From an uncultured Muribaculaceae bacterium (lineage in GTDB: Bacteria; Bacteroidota; Bacteroidia; Bacteroidales; Muribaculaceae): a stretch of DNA of 64,000 bases. A program made the position numbers and the translations under genes. The DNA lies in assembly GCA_910584665.1 (NCBI GenBank), contig CAJUBL010000006.1, forward strand, positions 1-64,000, in the 5' to 3' direction. How positions within the stretch are numbered: position 1 is the first letter of the stretch; every line of letters starts with the position of its first letter. Shown in pieces: positions 7,603 to 15,256 of the stretch. Under the pieces are notes generated by a model. It had not been told where the DNA came from and did no database searches. It saw nothing but the letters and a program-made list of their open reading frames with translations.

Positions 7603-8985
7603 ATGATTAAACATTACATTATCGCGTCACTGACTCTGCTTGCAGCATGTACGGCAGGTGAAAAGAATTCAGTTGTTATCGAGGTGCCTGTCCCGGAACG
7701 TCTTCCCGGACAGACGGATATGGTGGCTTTTGCCGCTGAACCCGTCGATACGGTAAAAGTAGGTATAATAGGTCTTGGAATGAGAGGTCCCGGAGCCGTA
7801 GAACGCATGCTTAATATCGATGGAGCCCGTGTTGCGGCTCTGTGTGATATCGAACCTGACCGCTGCGACTCTGCACAGGCCATGATACTTAGGGCCGGGG
7901 CGGCTCCTGCCGATATCTATACCGGCAGTGATTCTGCCTGGCGGGAACTTGTGGCCAGGCCAGATCTGGATCTGGTGTATGTTGCTACCGACTGGACCAG
8001 GCATGCCATGATGGGTGTTGCCGCAATGAAGGCCGGCAAGCATGTCGCCATCGAGGTCCCGGCCGCTATGAATCTCGAGGAGATATGGGATCTGGTCAAC
8101 ACGAGCGAACTTACGCGCAGGCATTGCATGATGCTCGAGAACTGTGTCTATGACTTTTTTGAGATGAACACTCTCAATATGGCCCGGAACGGTGTCTTCG
8201 GCGATATTGTCCATGTGGAAGGCAGTTATATACATAATCTCGCCGACTTCTGGGATGCATATTATGACAACTGGCGTCTTGACTACAACCATAAGCACCG
8301 CGGCGATGTCTATCCTACACATGGTATGGGACCGGCCTGTCAGCTTCTTGATATCCATCGCGGAGACCGTATGGTTACTCTTGTCGCTATGGACAGCGAT
8401 CCTTTTACCGGTCCGAAGCATGTGGAACGTCAGACGGGTATGCGCCCCGATGATTTCAGGAACGGCGACCACACGATGACCATGATACGCACATATCTCG
8501 GCAAGACAATCCATATACAGCATGACGTGATGAATCCGCGCCCGTACAGCCGTATGTATCAGCTGACAGGCACACGTGGCTTTGCCAACAAGTATGGCCG
8601 TGAGGGGTATGCTCTGGAGCCTGACAGCACCGCACTCGGAGGTATGCCCGATCTGTATGATCTCAATGCCCACAAATGGCTCACCGATGAGCAGCAGGCG
8701 GCGCTTGTGGAGCGTTATACCCACCCTATAGTGCGTGAGGTCGGCGAGATTGCCCGGAAGATAGGAGGTCACGGTGGAATGGACTATATCATGGATTACC
8801 GTCTTATATATTGTCTGCGCAATGGTCTGCCGCTTGATATGGATGTGTATGATCTTGCCGAGTGGTGCTCGCTGGTACCGTTGACCGAGCTGTCGATAGA
8901 GAACGGGTCGGCTCCGGTTGCGGTTCCGGATTTCACCCGCGGAGCATGGAACCGGGTGCACGGTTACCGTCATGCCACCAGGTAG
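7603..8985 (+). CDS. Gfo/Idh/MocA oxidoreductase-fold lipoprotein, GH109-like
   Basis: The 460-aa protein is close in layout to GH109 enzymes, which use tightly bound NAD to hydrolyse alpha-N-acetylgalactosaminides. A lipobox LAAC places the lipidated cysteine at residue 16, so it is membrane-anchored. The Rossmann motif VGIIGLGMRGPGAVERM (about 50-66) and ALCDIEPDR (about 77) bind the dinucleotide. The GH109-like core motifs ENCVYDFFEMNTLNM (about 180), YNHKHRGDVYPTHGMGP (about 230-246) and YQLTGTRG follow. The family assignment is firm; the exact sugar is inferred from family membership only. It follows the two ANL enzymes by 18 nt and precedes an epimerase by 43 nt. Confidence 0.88.
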   Translation: MIKHYIIASLTLLAACTAGEKNSVVIEVPVPERLPGQTDMVAFAAEPVDTVKVGIIGLGMRGPGAVERMLNIDGARVAALCDIEPDRCDSAQAMILRAGAAPADIYTGSDSAWRELVARPDLDLVYVATDWTRHAMMGVAAMKAGKHVAIEVPAAMNLEEIWDLVNTSELTRRHCMMLENCVYDFFEMNTLNMARNGVFGDIVHVEGSYIHNLADFWDAYYDNWRLDYNHKHRGDVYPTHGMGPACQLLDIHRGDRMVTLVAMDSDPFTGPKHVERQTGMRPDDFRNGDHTMTMIRTYLGKTIHIQHDVMNPRPYSRMYQLTGTRGFANKYGREGYALEPDSTALGGMPDLYDLNAHKWLTDEQQAALVERYTHPIVREVGEIARKIGGHGGMDYIMDYRLIYCLRNGLPLDMDVYDLAEWCSLVPLTELSIENGSAPVAVPDFTRGAWNRVHGYRHATR

Positions 8986-9028
8986 GCGCGTGCGTGGTGT
9001 TTGTCAAACGATTATCCTGGACTGAAAA

Positions 9029-10045
9029 ATGAAAAGAATATTGGTGATAGGTGCCGGTGGTTTTATCGGCGGATTTATTGCGGCCGAGGGGTTGCGTCGT
9101 GGAATGGATGTGTGGGTAGGTGTGCGTGCCTCCACATCTATGCGTTATCTTGAAGATCCCCGTCTGCACAGGATTGTTCTTGACTATGATGATCCTGCCT
9201 CGATGAGGAGTGCTTTTTCCGCCGCTCTGCCCGACGGCGCCCGCTGGGATTATGTGATACATAATCTCGGTGCCACGAAGTGTACCCATTTCAGTGACTT
9301 CAACCGCATCAACTATGACTATCTGCGTTCGGTCGCAGAGGCTCTGAAGGATTCGGACAAGGTGCCTGATAAATTCCTGCTCATGAGCAGTCTGAGTGCT
9401 TTAGGGCCCGGTGACGAGCGCCATTACGCTCCTCTCGACGACTCTGCTCCTGCCAGACCGAATACCCGTTACGGTCTTTCAAAAATCAAGGCCGAGCAAT
9501 ATATTCAATATAGTGCCGGCATACCTTATGTGATATTCCGTGCCACAGGTGTATATGGTCCTCACGAGCAGGACTACCTGATGATGATAAAGAGCATAGA
9601 CAGTCACTGGGACTTCGGTGTGGGATTCAGAAAGCAGATGCTGACGTTCATCTATGTAGATGACCTTGTCGGCGCCATGTATGATGCTCTCGCCAGTGAT
9701 AAGACTGTCAATAAGCGTTACATAATATCCGAACCGCAGGCCTATACGCAGCGCCAGTTCCGCGCTATAGTAGCCAAGGCTCTCGGCGGCCGTTTTGTCA
9801 TTCCTGTCAGGCTGCCTATGTGGATGGTATACATAGCCTCGGTCGTTGCCGAGAAGATAGGTGTGCTGCGCGGAAAACCCTCTACGCTCAACCGTGACAA
9901 ATACAAGATCATGAAGCAACGCAACTGGACGTGTGACGTGACTCCCGCACAGCGCGATTTCGGCTTTACTGTCGCCTTCCCGCTGGAGCGTGGTGTGGAG
10001 GAGACTGTCAAAGCCTATCGGGCCGAAAAATCATATTCTGAATAG
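9029..10045 (+). CDS. NAD-dependent epimerase/dehydratase (extended SDR)
   Basis: This cytosolic protein of 338 aa has the extended short-chain dehydrogenase fold: VIGAGGFIGG near residues 6-15 binds NAD(P), the catalytic serine lies in LLMSSLSALGP (about 117-127), and Tyr148-Lys152 in YGLSK complete the triad. IFRATGVYGPHEQDYL (about 170-185) is typical of nucleotide-sugar epimerases and related reductases. The substrate could be a nucleotide sugar or a lipid-linked group. It follows the GH109-like gene by 43 nt and precedes a small membrane protein by 11 nt, so it is probably co-transcribed with both. Confidence 0.85.
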   Translation: MKRILVIGAGGFIGGFIAAEGLRRGMDVWVGVRASTSMRYLEDPRLHRIVLDYDDPASMRSAFSAALPDGARWDYVIHNLGATKCTHFSDFNRINYDYLRSVAEALKDSDKVPDKFLLMSSLSALGPGDERHYAPLDDSAPARPNTRYGLSKIKAEQYIQYSAGIPYVIFRATGVYGPHEQDYLMMIKSIDSHWDFGVGFRKQMLTFIYVDDLVGAMYDALASDKTVNKRYIISEPQAYTQRQFRAIVAKALGGRFVIPVRLPMWMVYIASVVAEKIGVLRGKPSTLNRDKYKIMKQRNWTCDVTPAQRDFGFTVAFPLERGVEETVKAYRAEKSYSE

Positions 10046-10056
10046 ATCTGGAGTCT

Positions 10057-10311
10057 ATGTCACGTGAGAATATTCGGCCCTGGTGGGTTATAATCATGGT
10101 TGTCGCTACAATAGGTACTGTTTTCACCGTACCGCTGATGATATCTGTCCTGCCGGCCGAGATGGGAATGTTTATTATATTCTATCCGTTTATGGCTCTG
10201 TTCGGAGGGCTGATATGCTGGAAGCTCTACCCTACCCGTCGCGATGTGTACTGGACGCTGATGCTGGTGATATGGATGTCGCTGGTGCTGATGTTCATCA
10301 CAGCCATCTGA
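10057..10311 (+). CDS. Small three-helix membrane protein, unknown function
   Basis: I do not recognise this 84-aa protein. Three hydrophobic segments are visible: WWVIIMVVATIGTVFTVPLM (about 9-28), MGMFIIFYPFMALFGGLICW (about 36-55) and YWTLMLVIWMSLVLMFITAI (about 65-84), with a basic LYPTRRD loop between the second and third. It starts 11 nt after the epimerase stop and so looks like the last gene of that transcript. Its 3' end overlaps the 3' end of the convergent glycosyltransferase gene by 14 bp, leaving no room for a normal intergenic terminator. Confidence 0.7.
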   Translation: MSRENIRPWWVIIMVVATIGTVFTVPLMISVLPAEMGMFIIFYPFMALFGGLICWKLYPTRRDVYWTLMLVIWMSLVLMFITAI

Positions 10312-11206
10312 TTTTTCCTAACTGTTCCCTGCGGCCCTCCCGATAGGCACGCACGAAGCGCCATGCGTCGCCGGCCCGGTATGCTCTGGTGATGAGACCC
10401 AGAAAGAGTGCCGGAACCATGTATCCGAGCATGGCGTTGAAGGAGCGTATGTTGCGTACTCCCCATGTTTTACCGTAGCGATGGTGGAACCACGCTCCGT
10501 TGCGTACCTGATAGAAGCGTTTCCAGCGTTTTGCCCGGGTACGTTCAAGCCATGTGGCGTTGTTGAAGAATTTATGTTTGTCCATCAGGGCCTGCGGAAT
10601 GTATATGAGTTTGAATCCGGCCTGAAGGGCACGTATGCAGTAGTCGGTGTCGTCGTAGAATATAAACAGACGGTCGTCGGGATACCCTATGGCATCGATA
10701 ACGTCGCGCTTTATGAACAGTCCCTCGAAAGCTGCGCCGGCTATCTCGACTGTATTGTCGACCTGAATCTTGCGCAACGGGTATATCGACGTTGAAGCCA
10801 TTGTGTGGTACATGTCGAAAGCCTGGAATTCGGTTGTGAATATCTTGCCATCCATAAGCCGACGGGGAGACATGATTCCTGCGCCCGCATAGTCCATGTT
10901 GCCGATGAAGTGTGAGAGACAGTCTGGACGCGGGAATACATCATCGTCCATACACCACACCCAGTCGGCTCCCATCTCGTGGGCTTTCTTCATACCGCGC
11001 CTGAAGCCTCCGGCACCGCCTACATTGTCCTGATGGATAACCGTAAGGCCTTTCTGGCAGTCGAGCCATTCGCGTGTACCGTCGGTCGAGTTGTTATTTA
11101 CCACAACAACGGCATCGAGTGCTGGCTGTGAGGCTTTGAGGCATTCGATGGTGTGCTGCAGCAGATTTAAACGGTTGAATGTGACAACGACGGCTATGAT
11201 CTTCAT
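10298..11206 (-). CDS. Family 2 glycosyltransferase
   Basis: A GT-A fold transferase of 302 aa. It opens with AVVVTFNRLNLL (5-16) and continues with NNNSTDGTREWL (37-48), QDNVGGAGGFRRGM (59-72) and the metal-binding DDD motif at 87-89 in WCMDDDVFP. The GGAGGF motif and overall layout resemble galactofuranosyl- and rhamnosyltransferase-like GT2 enzymes of surface polysaccharide synthesis. No clear membrane anchor is seen beyond a hydrophobic stretch near 265-280 (MLGYMVPALFLGLI). Its ATG overlaps the stop of the upstream glycosyltransferase by four bases, so the two are translationally coupled and likely act in the same glycan pathway. Confidence 0.9.
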   Translation of the reverse strand: MKIIAVVVTFNRLNLLQHTIECLKASQPALDAVVVVNNNSTDGTREWLDCQKGLTVIHQDNVGGAGGFRRGMKKAHEMGADWVWCMDDDVFPRPDCLSHFIGNMDYAGAGIMSPRRLMDGKIFTTEFQAFDMYHTMASTSIYPLRKIQVDNTVEIAGAAFEGLFIKRDVIDAIGYPDDRLFIFYDDTDYCIRALQAGFKLIYIPQALMDKHKFFNNATWLERTRAKRWKRFYQVRNGAWFHHRYGKTWGVRNIRSFNAMLGYMVPALFLGLITRAYRAGDAWRFVRAYREGRREQLGKIRWL

Positions 11207-12117
11207 GACTTGTGAGGTGGATTGGGGTATTTTATCTGGGGTCGGAAGCGTAGACCGTCACGATAGCCTCGCAATACCTGTTCAAGGAAAATCTGACGGT
11301 CTGATTCACGGCGTCTGAGTGCCCGTTTCACACGACGCAATCTCAGCCGGTTGGATATGCGGGCTACGAGCCAGTTTGTGCGCATACGCTTGGTTACCAT
11401 CTGATTGCGTATCTGGTAATAGAACCGGTTGGCGATGCTTACGGGAGCATCTATTATCGAAGCTCCGTAGTTTCTGGCCGTAGCATGTGTGACGATGCTT
11501 CCGGGCACGTAAATACCTTTGTAGCCTGCGTGAGTGATACGTTCGGTAAACTCTATGTCGTCGTGCCAGATGAAGAATTCGCCTATAGGCAATCCGACCT
11601 GATATACCGCCCTGGACGGTACCAGCAACGATACGAACGATGCTCCCTGACATTCGGTTGTATCGGTTATCTGAGTGATAAATCGGCGTAACTTGTTGTG
11701 ATCCCAGAACTTCGGTATGTTCATCTCGTGAATGTTGCCGTCTGTCCACTCTACGCGGCTGCATGCAAATCCCACTTTGGGGTCATTCTGACATTCCCTG
11801 ACAAGGACTTCGAGTGCTGTGGGCGACGGCAGGGTGTCATCGTCCATTATCCATACATAGTCGGCTCCATTTTCGACGGCGGTTTTCATACCTGCCTCAA
11901 AGCCTCCTGCTCCGCCCGCGTTCTGTGGTAAAGTAGTTGCTTTGACAACAGGATTGTCTGCGCTGAACTCAGTGAGCCACGCTTCCGTACTGTCGGTCGA
12001 TTTGTTGTTTATAACAATAATCTCGTCGATTTTTAATGTCTGTGCCATGATGGCCCGAAGGCATTTTTTCAGGTACTCCAGACGGTTATATGTTACGACA
12101 ACTGCGCTGATCTTCAT
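11203..12117 (-). CDS. Family 2 glycosyltransferase
   Basis: A paralogue of the downstream GT2 with the same motif order: SAVVVTYNRLEYL (4-16), NNKSTDSTEAWL (37-48), NAGGAGGFEAGM (66-77) and DDD at 92-94. The basic C-terminal tail is rich in Arg. I chose the ATG at 12117 because it aligns with the MKII start of the neighbour; an in-frame TTG at 12147 would add ten residues with no homology support. It is followed by the second GT2 with a four-base overlap and is preceded by panB on the same strand, 47 nt away. Sugar donor and acceptor are unknown. Confidence 0.9.
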   Translation of the reverse strand: MKISAVVVTYNRLEYLKKCLRAIMAQTLKIDEIIVINNKSTDSTEAWLTEFSADNPVVKATTLPQNAGGAGGFEAGMKTAVENGADYVWIMDDDTLPSPTALEVLVRECQNDPKVGFACSRVEWTDGNIHEMNIPKFWDHNKLRRFITQITDTTECQGASFVSLLVPSRAVYQVGLPIGEFFIWHDDIEFTERITHAGYKGIYVPGSIVTHATARNYGASIIDAPVSIANRFYYQIRNQMVTKRMRTNWLVARISNRLRLRRVKRALRRRESDRQIFLEQVLRGYRDGLRFRPQIKYPNPPHKS

Positions 12118-12164
12118 ATCGGGGGGGAGTTTATAACGGTTTGACAATCAGTGTGGAGTATTAG

Positions 12165-12986
12165 TCAGTATTGTTCTTTCGCGTTGGGGAAACCGCCGGT
12201 CTTGACGTCGGCGATATAGTTTCCTACAGCATCGTTGATGACAGTTGACAGATCGGCGTATCGACGTAGGAATTTCGGAGAGAAGCCTTTGTTTATCCCG
12301 AGCATGTCGTGCATTACGAGTACCTGGCCGTCCACACCGCCTCCGGCTCCGATACCGATTACCGGAATTGATACCGCCTGGGCTACGCGTCGGGCAAGGT
12401 CGGCAGGTATTTTTTCAAGTACCAGAGCAAAGCATCCTATCTCTTCGAGCATTCCGGCATCCTCGAGAAGCTTGTTGGCTTCGGCTTCTTCTTTGGCGCG
12501 TACGGCATATGTCCCGAACTTGTTGATCGACTGGGGTGTCAGTCCCAGATGACCCATTACGGGAATCCCGGCGCAGAGGATGCGTTCGATCGATTCGCGT
12601 ATCTCGGATCCGCCTTCCATTTTGACAGCCTCGGCATGGCTCTCTTTCATAATGCGTATGGCCGAGGCAAGTGCCTCCTTGGAGTTGCCCTGATATGTCC
12701 CGAACGGCAGGTCGCACACTACGAGCGCGCGGTTCACACCTTTTACTACGCTCTTGGCGTGATATATCATCTGGTCGAGGGTGATGGGTAGGGTGGTCAT
12801 GTTTCCGGCCATCACGTTCGATGCCGAGTCGCCTACGAGTATCACATCCATGCCTGCCTCGTCAATAAGTTTGGCCATCGAGTAGTCATAGGCGGTGAGC
12901 ATAGCTATCTTTTCACCGCGGGATTTCATCTCGGCCAGTCGTAAAGTGGTGACTTTACGCTGGTTATCGACAGTATTCGTTGACAT
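12165..12986 (-). CDS. panB: 3-methyl-2-oxobutanoate hydroxymethyltransferase
   Basis: PanB makes ketopantoate from alpha-ketoisovalerate and methylene-tetrahydrofolate, the first committed step toward pantothenate and CoA. The 273-aa product carries the magnesium-binding VGDSASNV and CDLPFGTYQ aspartates, KMEGG, the GHLGLTPQS loop, the catalytic Glu in VLEKIP and the glycine-rich [17 protein letters not shown] end. It is slightly longer than the 264-residue E. coli enzyme. The ATG at 12986 is preferred over an upstream TTG at 13028 because that TTG lies inside the -7 box. No panC or panD is nearby. Confidence 0.96.
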   Translation of the reverse strand: MSTNTVDNQRKVTTLRLAEMKSRGEKIAMLTAYDYSMAKLIDEAGMDVILVGDSASNVMAGNMTTLPITLDQMIYHAKSVVKGVNRALVVCDLPFGTYQGNSKEALASAIRIMKESHAEAVKMEGGSEIRESIERILCAGIPVMGHLGLTPQSINKFGTYAVRAKEEAEANKLLEDAGMLEEIGCFALVLEKIPADLARRVAQAVSIPVIGIGAGGGVDGQVLVMHDMLGINKGFSPKFLRRYADLSTVINDAVGNYIADVKTGGFPNAKEQY

Positions 12987-13025
12987 TTTATATAAGGTTT
13001 TGTTACGTTCGGTTATATCGTGCGG

Positions 13026-13033
13026 CAAATGTA
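13026..13033 (-). promoter_or_regulatory. -7 box for panB
   Basis: Minus-strand TACATTTG ends 39 bases before the panB ATG and overlaps the alternative upstream start, which fixes the gene start at 12986. Confidence 0.6.
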
Positions 13034-13060
13034 CGAAAAAAGAATTGAATTAACTAAATT

Positions 13061-13759
13061 TTAACTTTGTGTCGTTTGTCGTACCTGTGTGAGGGTGGGG
13101 CGGGCGTAGTGCATTATATGTTCCATGTCGTTCCATAATGACGGTATGAGAGGAAGCATTTCGTTCCTGAAGTGTTCGAAGATGCGGTCGGAAAGTTTTA
13201 CAGCATCAGTCTGGGACGGGTCGATGCCGCTCTTTTCACATACGACACGTACGATGTGGGCTATGGTGCCGAACCCGAGGTAGGGTTCCGAATCACTGTC
13301 CACAGGCGGGCGGTCAAACATAGTGCTCAGATCAAGGTTAACCGAGAGATCTTCGATACCTGCGGCCTGGAGCGGACGGTGGTCTGTGCTGTCTGCCAGG
13401 GTGTAGCTGGTCTCGTCGGGCAGTGTGACGGTGACGGTGTGGTCGCTGTTGAAAGTCAGGGCGTCGATATCGACAAGGTCGGCTGTCTCTACAGTTCCCT
13501 CGTCATCAATGATGTCGATTTTTGTGCGCGCTATGATGTTGTCTATCCAGCGGTCAAAGTCGTGACCGTGGAAGTTACGGTGTACCGTGCGGTTCAGGCT
13601 GTCGCGTTCGGTGCCCCGTGACTGTTCGCTGTAATGGAAAAGCTTGTCAAGCAGACTCACGGGGAAAAAGTGGTCGGCGTGGATGTCGAGGTTGTCGCTG
13701 AGTCTCAGTCTGTCACCGAAATAGGTCTCTGCCGATTCGTAGTCAAGGGATGTATCCAT
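13061..13759 (-). CDS. Hypothetical acidic protein
   Basis: I do not recognise this 232-aa protein. It has no signal peptide and no membrane segment, is rich in Asp, Glu and His, and has an N-terminal part with predicted alpha-helical character (YESAETYFGDRLRL, LLDKLFHYSEQS), a central beta-rich part (ALTFNSDHTVTVTLPDETSY) and a C-terminal helical part ending in HIMHYARPTLTQVRQ. The ATG is followed within range of typical Bacteroidales coding usage. It starts 7 nt after the xerD stop and so is probably in one transcript with xerD. A conserved cytosolic role is possible, but nothing in the sequence names it. Confidence 0.65.
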   Translation of the reverse strand: MDTSLDYESAETYFGDRLRLSDNLDIHADHFFPVSLLDKLFHYSEQSRGTERDSLNRTVHRNFHGHDFDRWIDNIIARTKIDIIDDEGTVETADLVDIDALTFNSDHTVTVTLPDETSYTLADSTDHRPLQAAGIEDLSVNLDLSTMFDRPPVDSDSEPYLGFGTIAHIVRVVCEKSGIDPSQTDAVKLSDRIFEHFRNEMLPLIPSLWNDMEHIMHYARPTLTQVRQTTQS

Positions 13760-13766
13760 AAGGTCT

Positions 13767-14681
13767 TCAGTTGGTTTTATTGCGTGGATGGTGGCTTATT
13801 ATTTCCTGCCGCAGGTGTGTGCGGTCAAGATGCAGGTAAATCTCGGTAGCGGATATGGATTCGTGTCCGAGCATCTGCTGTATAGCGCGTAAGTTAGCGC
13901 CCCCTTCAAGCAGGTGTGTGGCGAAGGAGTGTCTCAGGGTATGTGGCGAGACGGTACGTCTGATATCGGCCAGTTCGGCCTGTTGTCTTACGATTCTGAA
14001 TATCATTGAACGAGACATTCTGGTTCCTCGCCGGGCGCTTACAAAGAGTATGTGCTCCTCGCCGGGCCTGGTTTCGGTCATGATGCGTTCTTCCATATAA
14101 TCGGCAATGGCTTTCATTGTCGGTATTGCAAGCGGCACAAGCCTTTCTTTGCTGCCTTTGCCCCGCACTACGAGGTAGCCTTCGTTAAGGAAGATGCGGC
14201 CTATCTCGAGATTGCACAGTTCGCTTACGCGCAATCCGCAGCCATATAATACTTCGATTATGGCACGGTTGCGGACAGACTCATCGCTCTCCGGATCAAT
14301 GGTGCGGATCATGGCGTCGATCTCTTCCACACTGAGCACCTCGGGAAGATGAAGCCCCACGAGGGGTGCTTCGAGCAGTTCGGTCGGATCGGTATCGATG
14401 TATCCTTCCATCCTCATGAATCTGAAGAACGAGCGGATCCCCGACACTATGCGTGCCTGTGAGCGCGGGCTTATGCCCGCGTCGTAGAGGTCGGCCATGA
14501 ATTGCTGTATGACAGGCAGACCGACGTGTCTTAGCAGCATGCCGCGTCCTGTGAGCCAATCGAGAAACTTATTGACATCAGACAGATATGCATCGCGGGT
14601 GTTGTCGCTCAGACCGCGTTCGAGAACTATGTGGGCGGAAAACTCACGCTGTAGCCTGGATATGTCATGAATAGGTCTCAT
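13767..14681 (-). CDS. xerD: Tyrosine recombinase XerD
   Basis: XerD resolves chromosome dimers at dif together with XerC during cell division. The 304-aa protein has an N-terminal SAM-like DNA-binding domain (about 8-95) and a C-terminal catalytic domain with Arg in YGCGLRVSEL, Lys in VRGKGSKERLVPL, the HTLRHSFATHLLEGGA block, His in LGHES and the nucleophile Tyr in TEIYLHLD. The closing LRQEIISHHPR is typical of the XerD rather than XerC branch in Bacteroidetes. It starts 32 nt after the next gene upstream on this strand. No adjacent transposon features or att-like repeats argue against the housekeeping role. Confidence 0.92.
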   Translation of the reverse strand: MRPIHDISRLQREFSAHIVLERGLSDNTRDAYLSDVNKFLDWLTGRGMLLRHVGLPVIQQFMADLYDAGISPRSQARIVSGIRSFFRFMRMEGYIDTDPTELLEAPLVGLHLPEVLSVEEIDAMIRTIDPESDESVRNRAIIEVLYGCGLRVSELCNLEIGRIFLNEGYLVVRGKGSKERLVPLAIPTMKAIADYMEERIMTETRPGEEHILFVSARRGTRMSRSMIFRIVRQQAELADIRRTVSPHTLRHSFATHLLEGGANLRAIQQMLGHESISATEIYLHLDRTHLRQEIISHHPRNKTN

Positions 14682-14713
14682 AAGTGTTTAGGCTGGTATC
14701 CGGGAATATCTCC

Positions 14714-15256
14714 TCAGAACGTCAGTTCAAAGTGCTGGCGAGGAAGGTCCTTGCGCCCTATGGCTATCAGCATGCGTCTGCCGGAGAGGCTGATGCCATT
14801 GTCCATGGCCTGCAACATCACGTCTGCCACGTCGCGGCAGTCGCGGCAATCGGTTATCACTACTGTGCCGCCGCGTCTGAGACAGGCTGTGAGCATGGCA
14901 GGGTGGGGTACACCGCCGGCGGCGGACACTATCATTTCTGGCTCGGTGCTGTCAATACGGATTGATGAGTCGATATAGGTCGATATGGCCTGATCGAGGG
15001 TCTCGTCGCCGGTGAATACTGATGCGGGTCTCAGCAGGCATATCAGTCCCACCACGCGGCGGTAGTCCTTGCGGCTCATTATTGCGCCGGATATATGCGA
15101 TGCTGATACGGTATAATATCCCGTGTCTCCGCTGTCTCCGATAATTTCGGTTATTATACGGAATGCCAGGGGTGAATGAATACCGAATCCACGGGTATGA
15201 CGGTAGCGTCCGAACCATTTCCACCAGGGCCGTCCGAATGGTTTGGACGGCATCAT
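14714..15256 (-). CDS. Methyltransferase-like protein lacking a clear SAM-binding motif
   Basis: The 180-aa product begins with a block seen in Bacteroidetes class I methyltransferase-like proteins: an aromatic start, then RYRHTRGFGIHSPLAFRIIT (about 17-36). The region that should hold the glycine-rich SAM motif reads LRPASVFTGDETLDQ, so the usual GxGxG is absent; a later VISAAGG-type stretch (IVSAAGGVPHPAML) and GTVVITDCR follow. It may be a degenerate enzyme or a non-enzymatic relative. I chose ATG 15256 because it is preceded by GAGGA and overlaps the stop of the YfhO gene as ATGATG/TGA, which means translational coupling. An upstream in-frame extension to 15310 lies wholly inside the YfhO gene. 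Confidence 0.7.
   Translation of the reverse strand: MMPSKPFGRPWWKWFGRYRHTRGFGIHSPLAFRIITEIIGDSGDTGYYTVSASHISGAIMSRKDYRRVVGLICLLRPASVFTGDETLDQAISTYIDSSIRIDSTEPEMIVSAAGGVPHPAMLTACLRRGGTVVITDCRDCRDVADVMLQAMDNGISLSGRRMLIAIGRKDLPRQHFELTF

Noticed and set aside
7669..8973. A 434-codon open frame on the minus strand inside the GH109-like gene
   Set aside because: It is antisense to a gene with clear family motifs, has no signal or domain of its own, and long antisense frames are common opposite GC-rich Bacteroidales genes.
10057..10072. A second parS-like site (TATGTCACGTGAGAAT)
   Set aside because: Only the central TCACGTGA agrees with parS; several outer positions differ and it lies at the start of a coding region.
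12118..12147. TTG start extending the second glycosyltransferase by ten residues
   Set aside because: The MKIS start aligns with its paralogue and with GT2 proteins in general; the added residues show no family support.
13767..14681. Integrase of a mobile island
   Set aside because: The gene matches housekeeping XerD over its full length, and no att-like repeats, tRNA end or cargo genes surround it.
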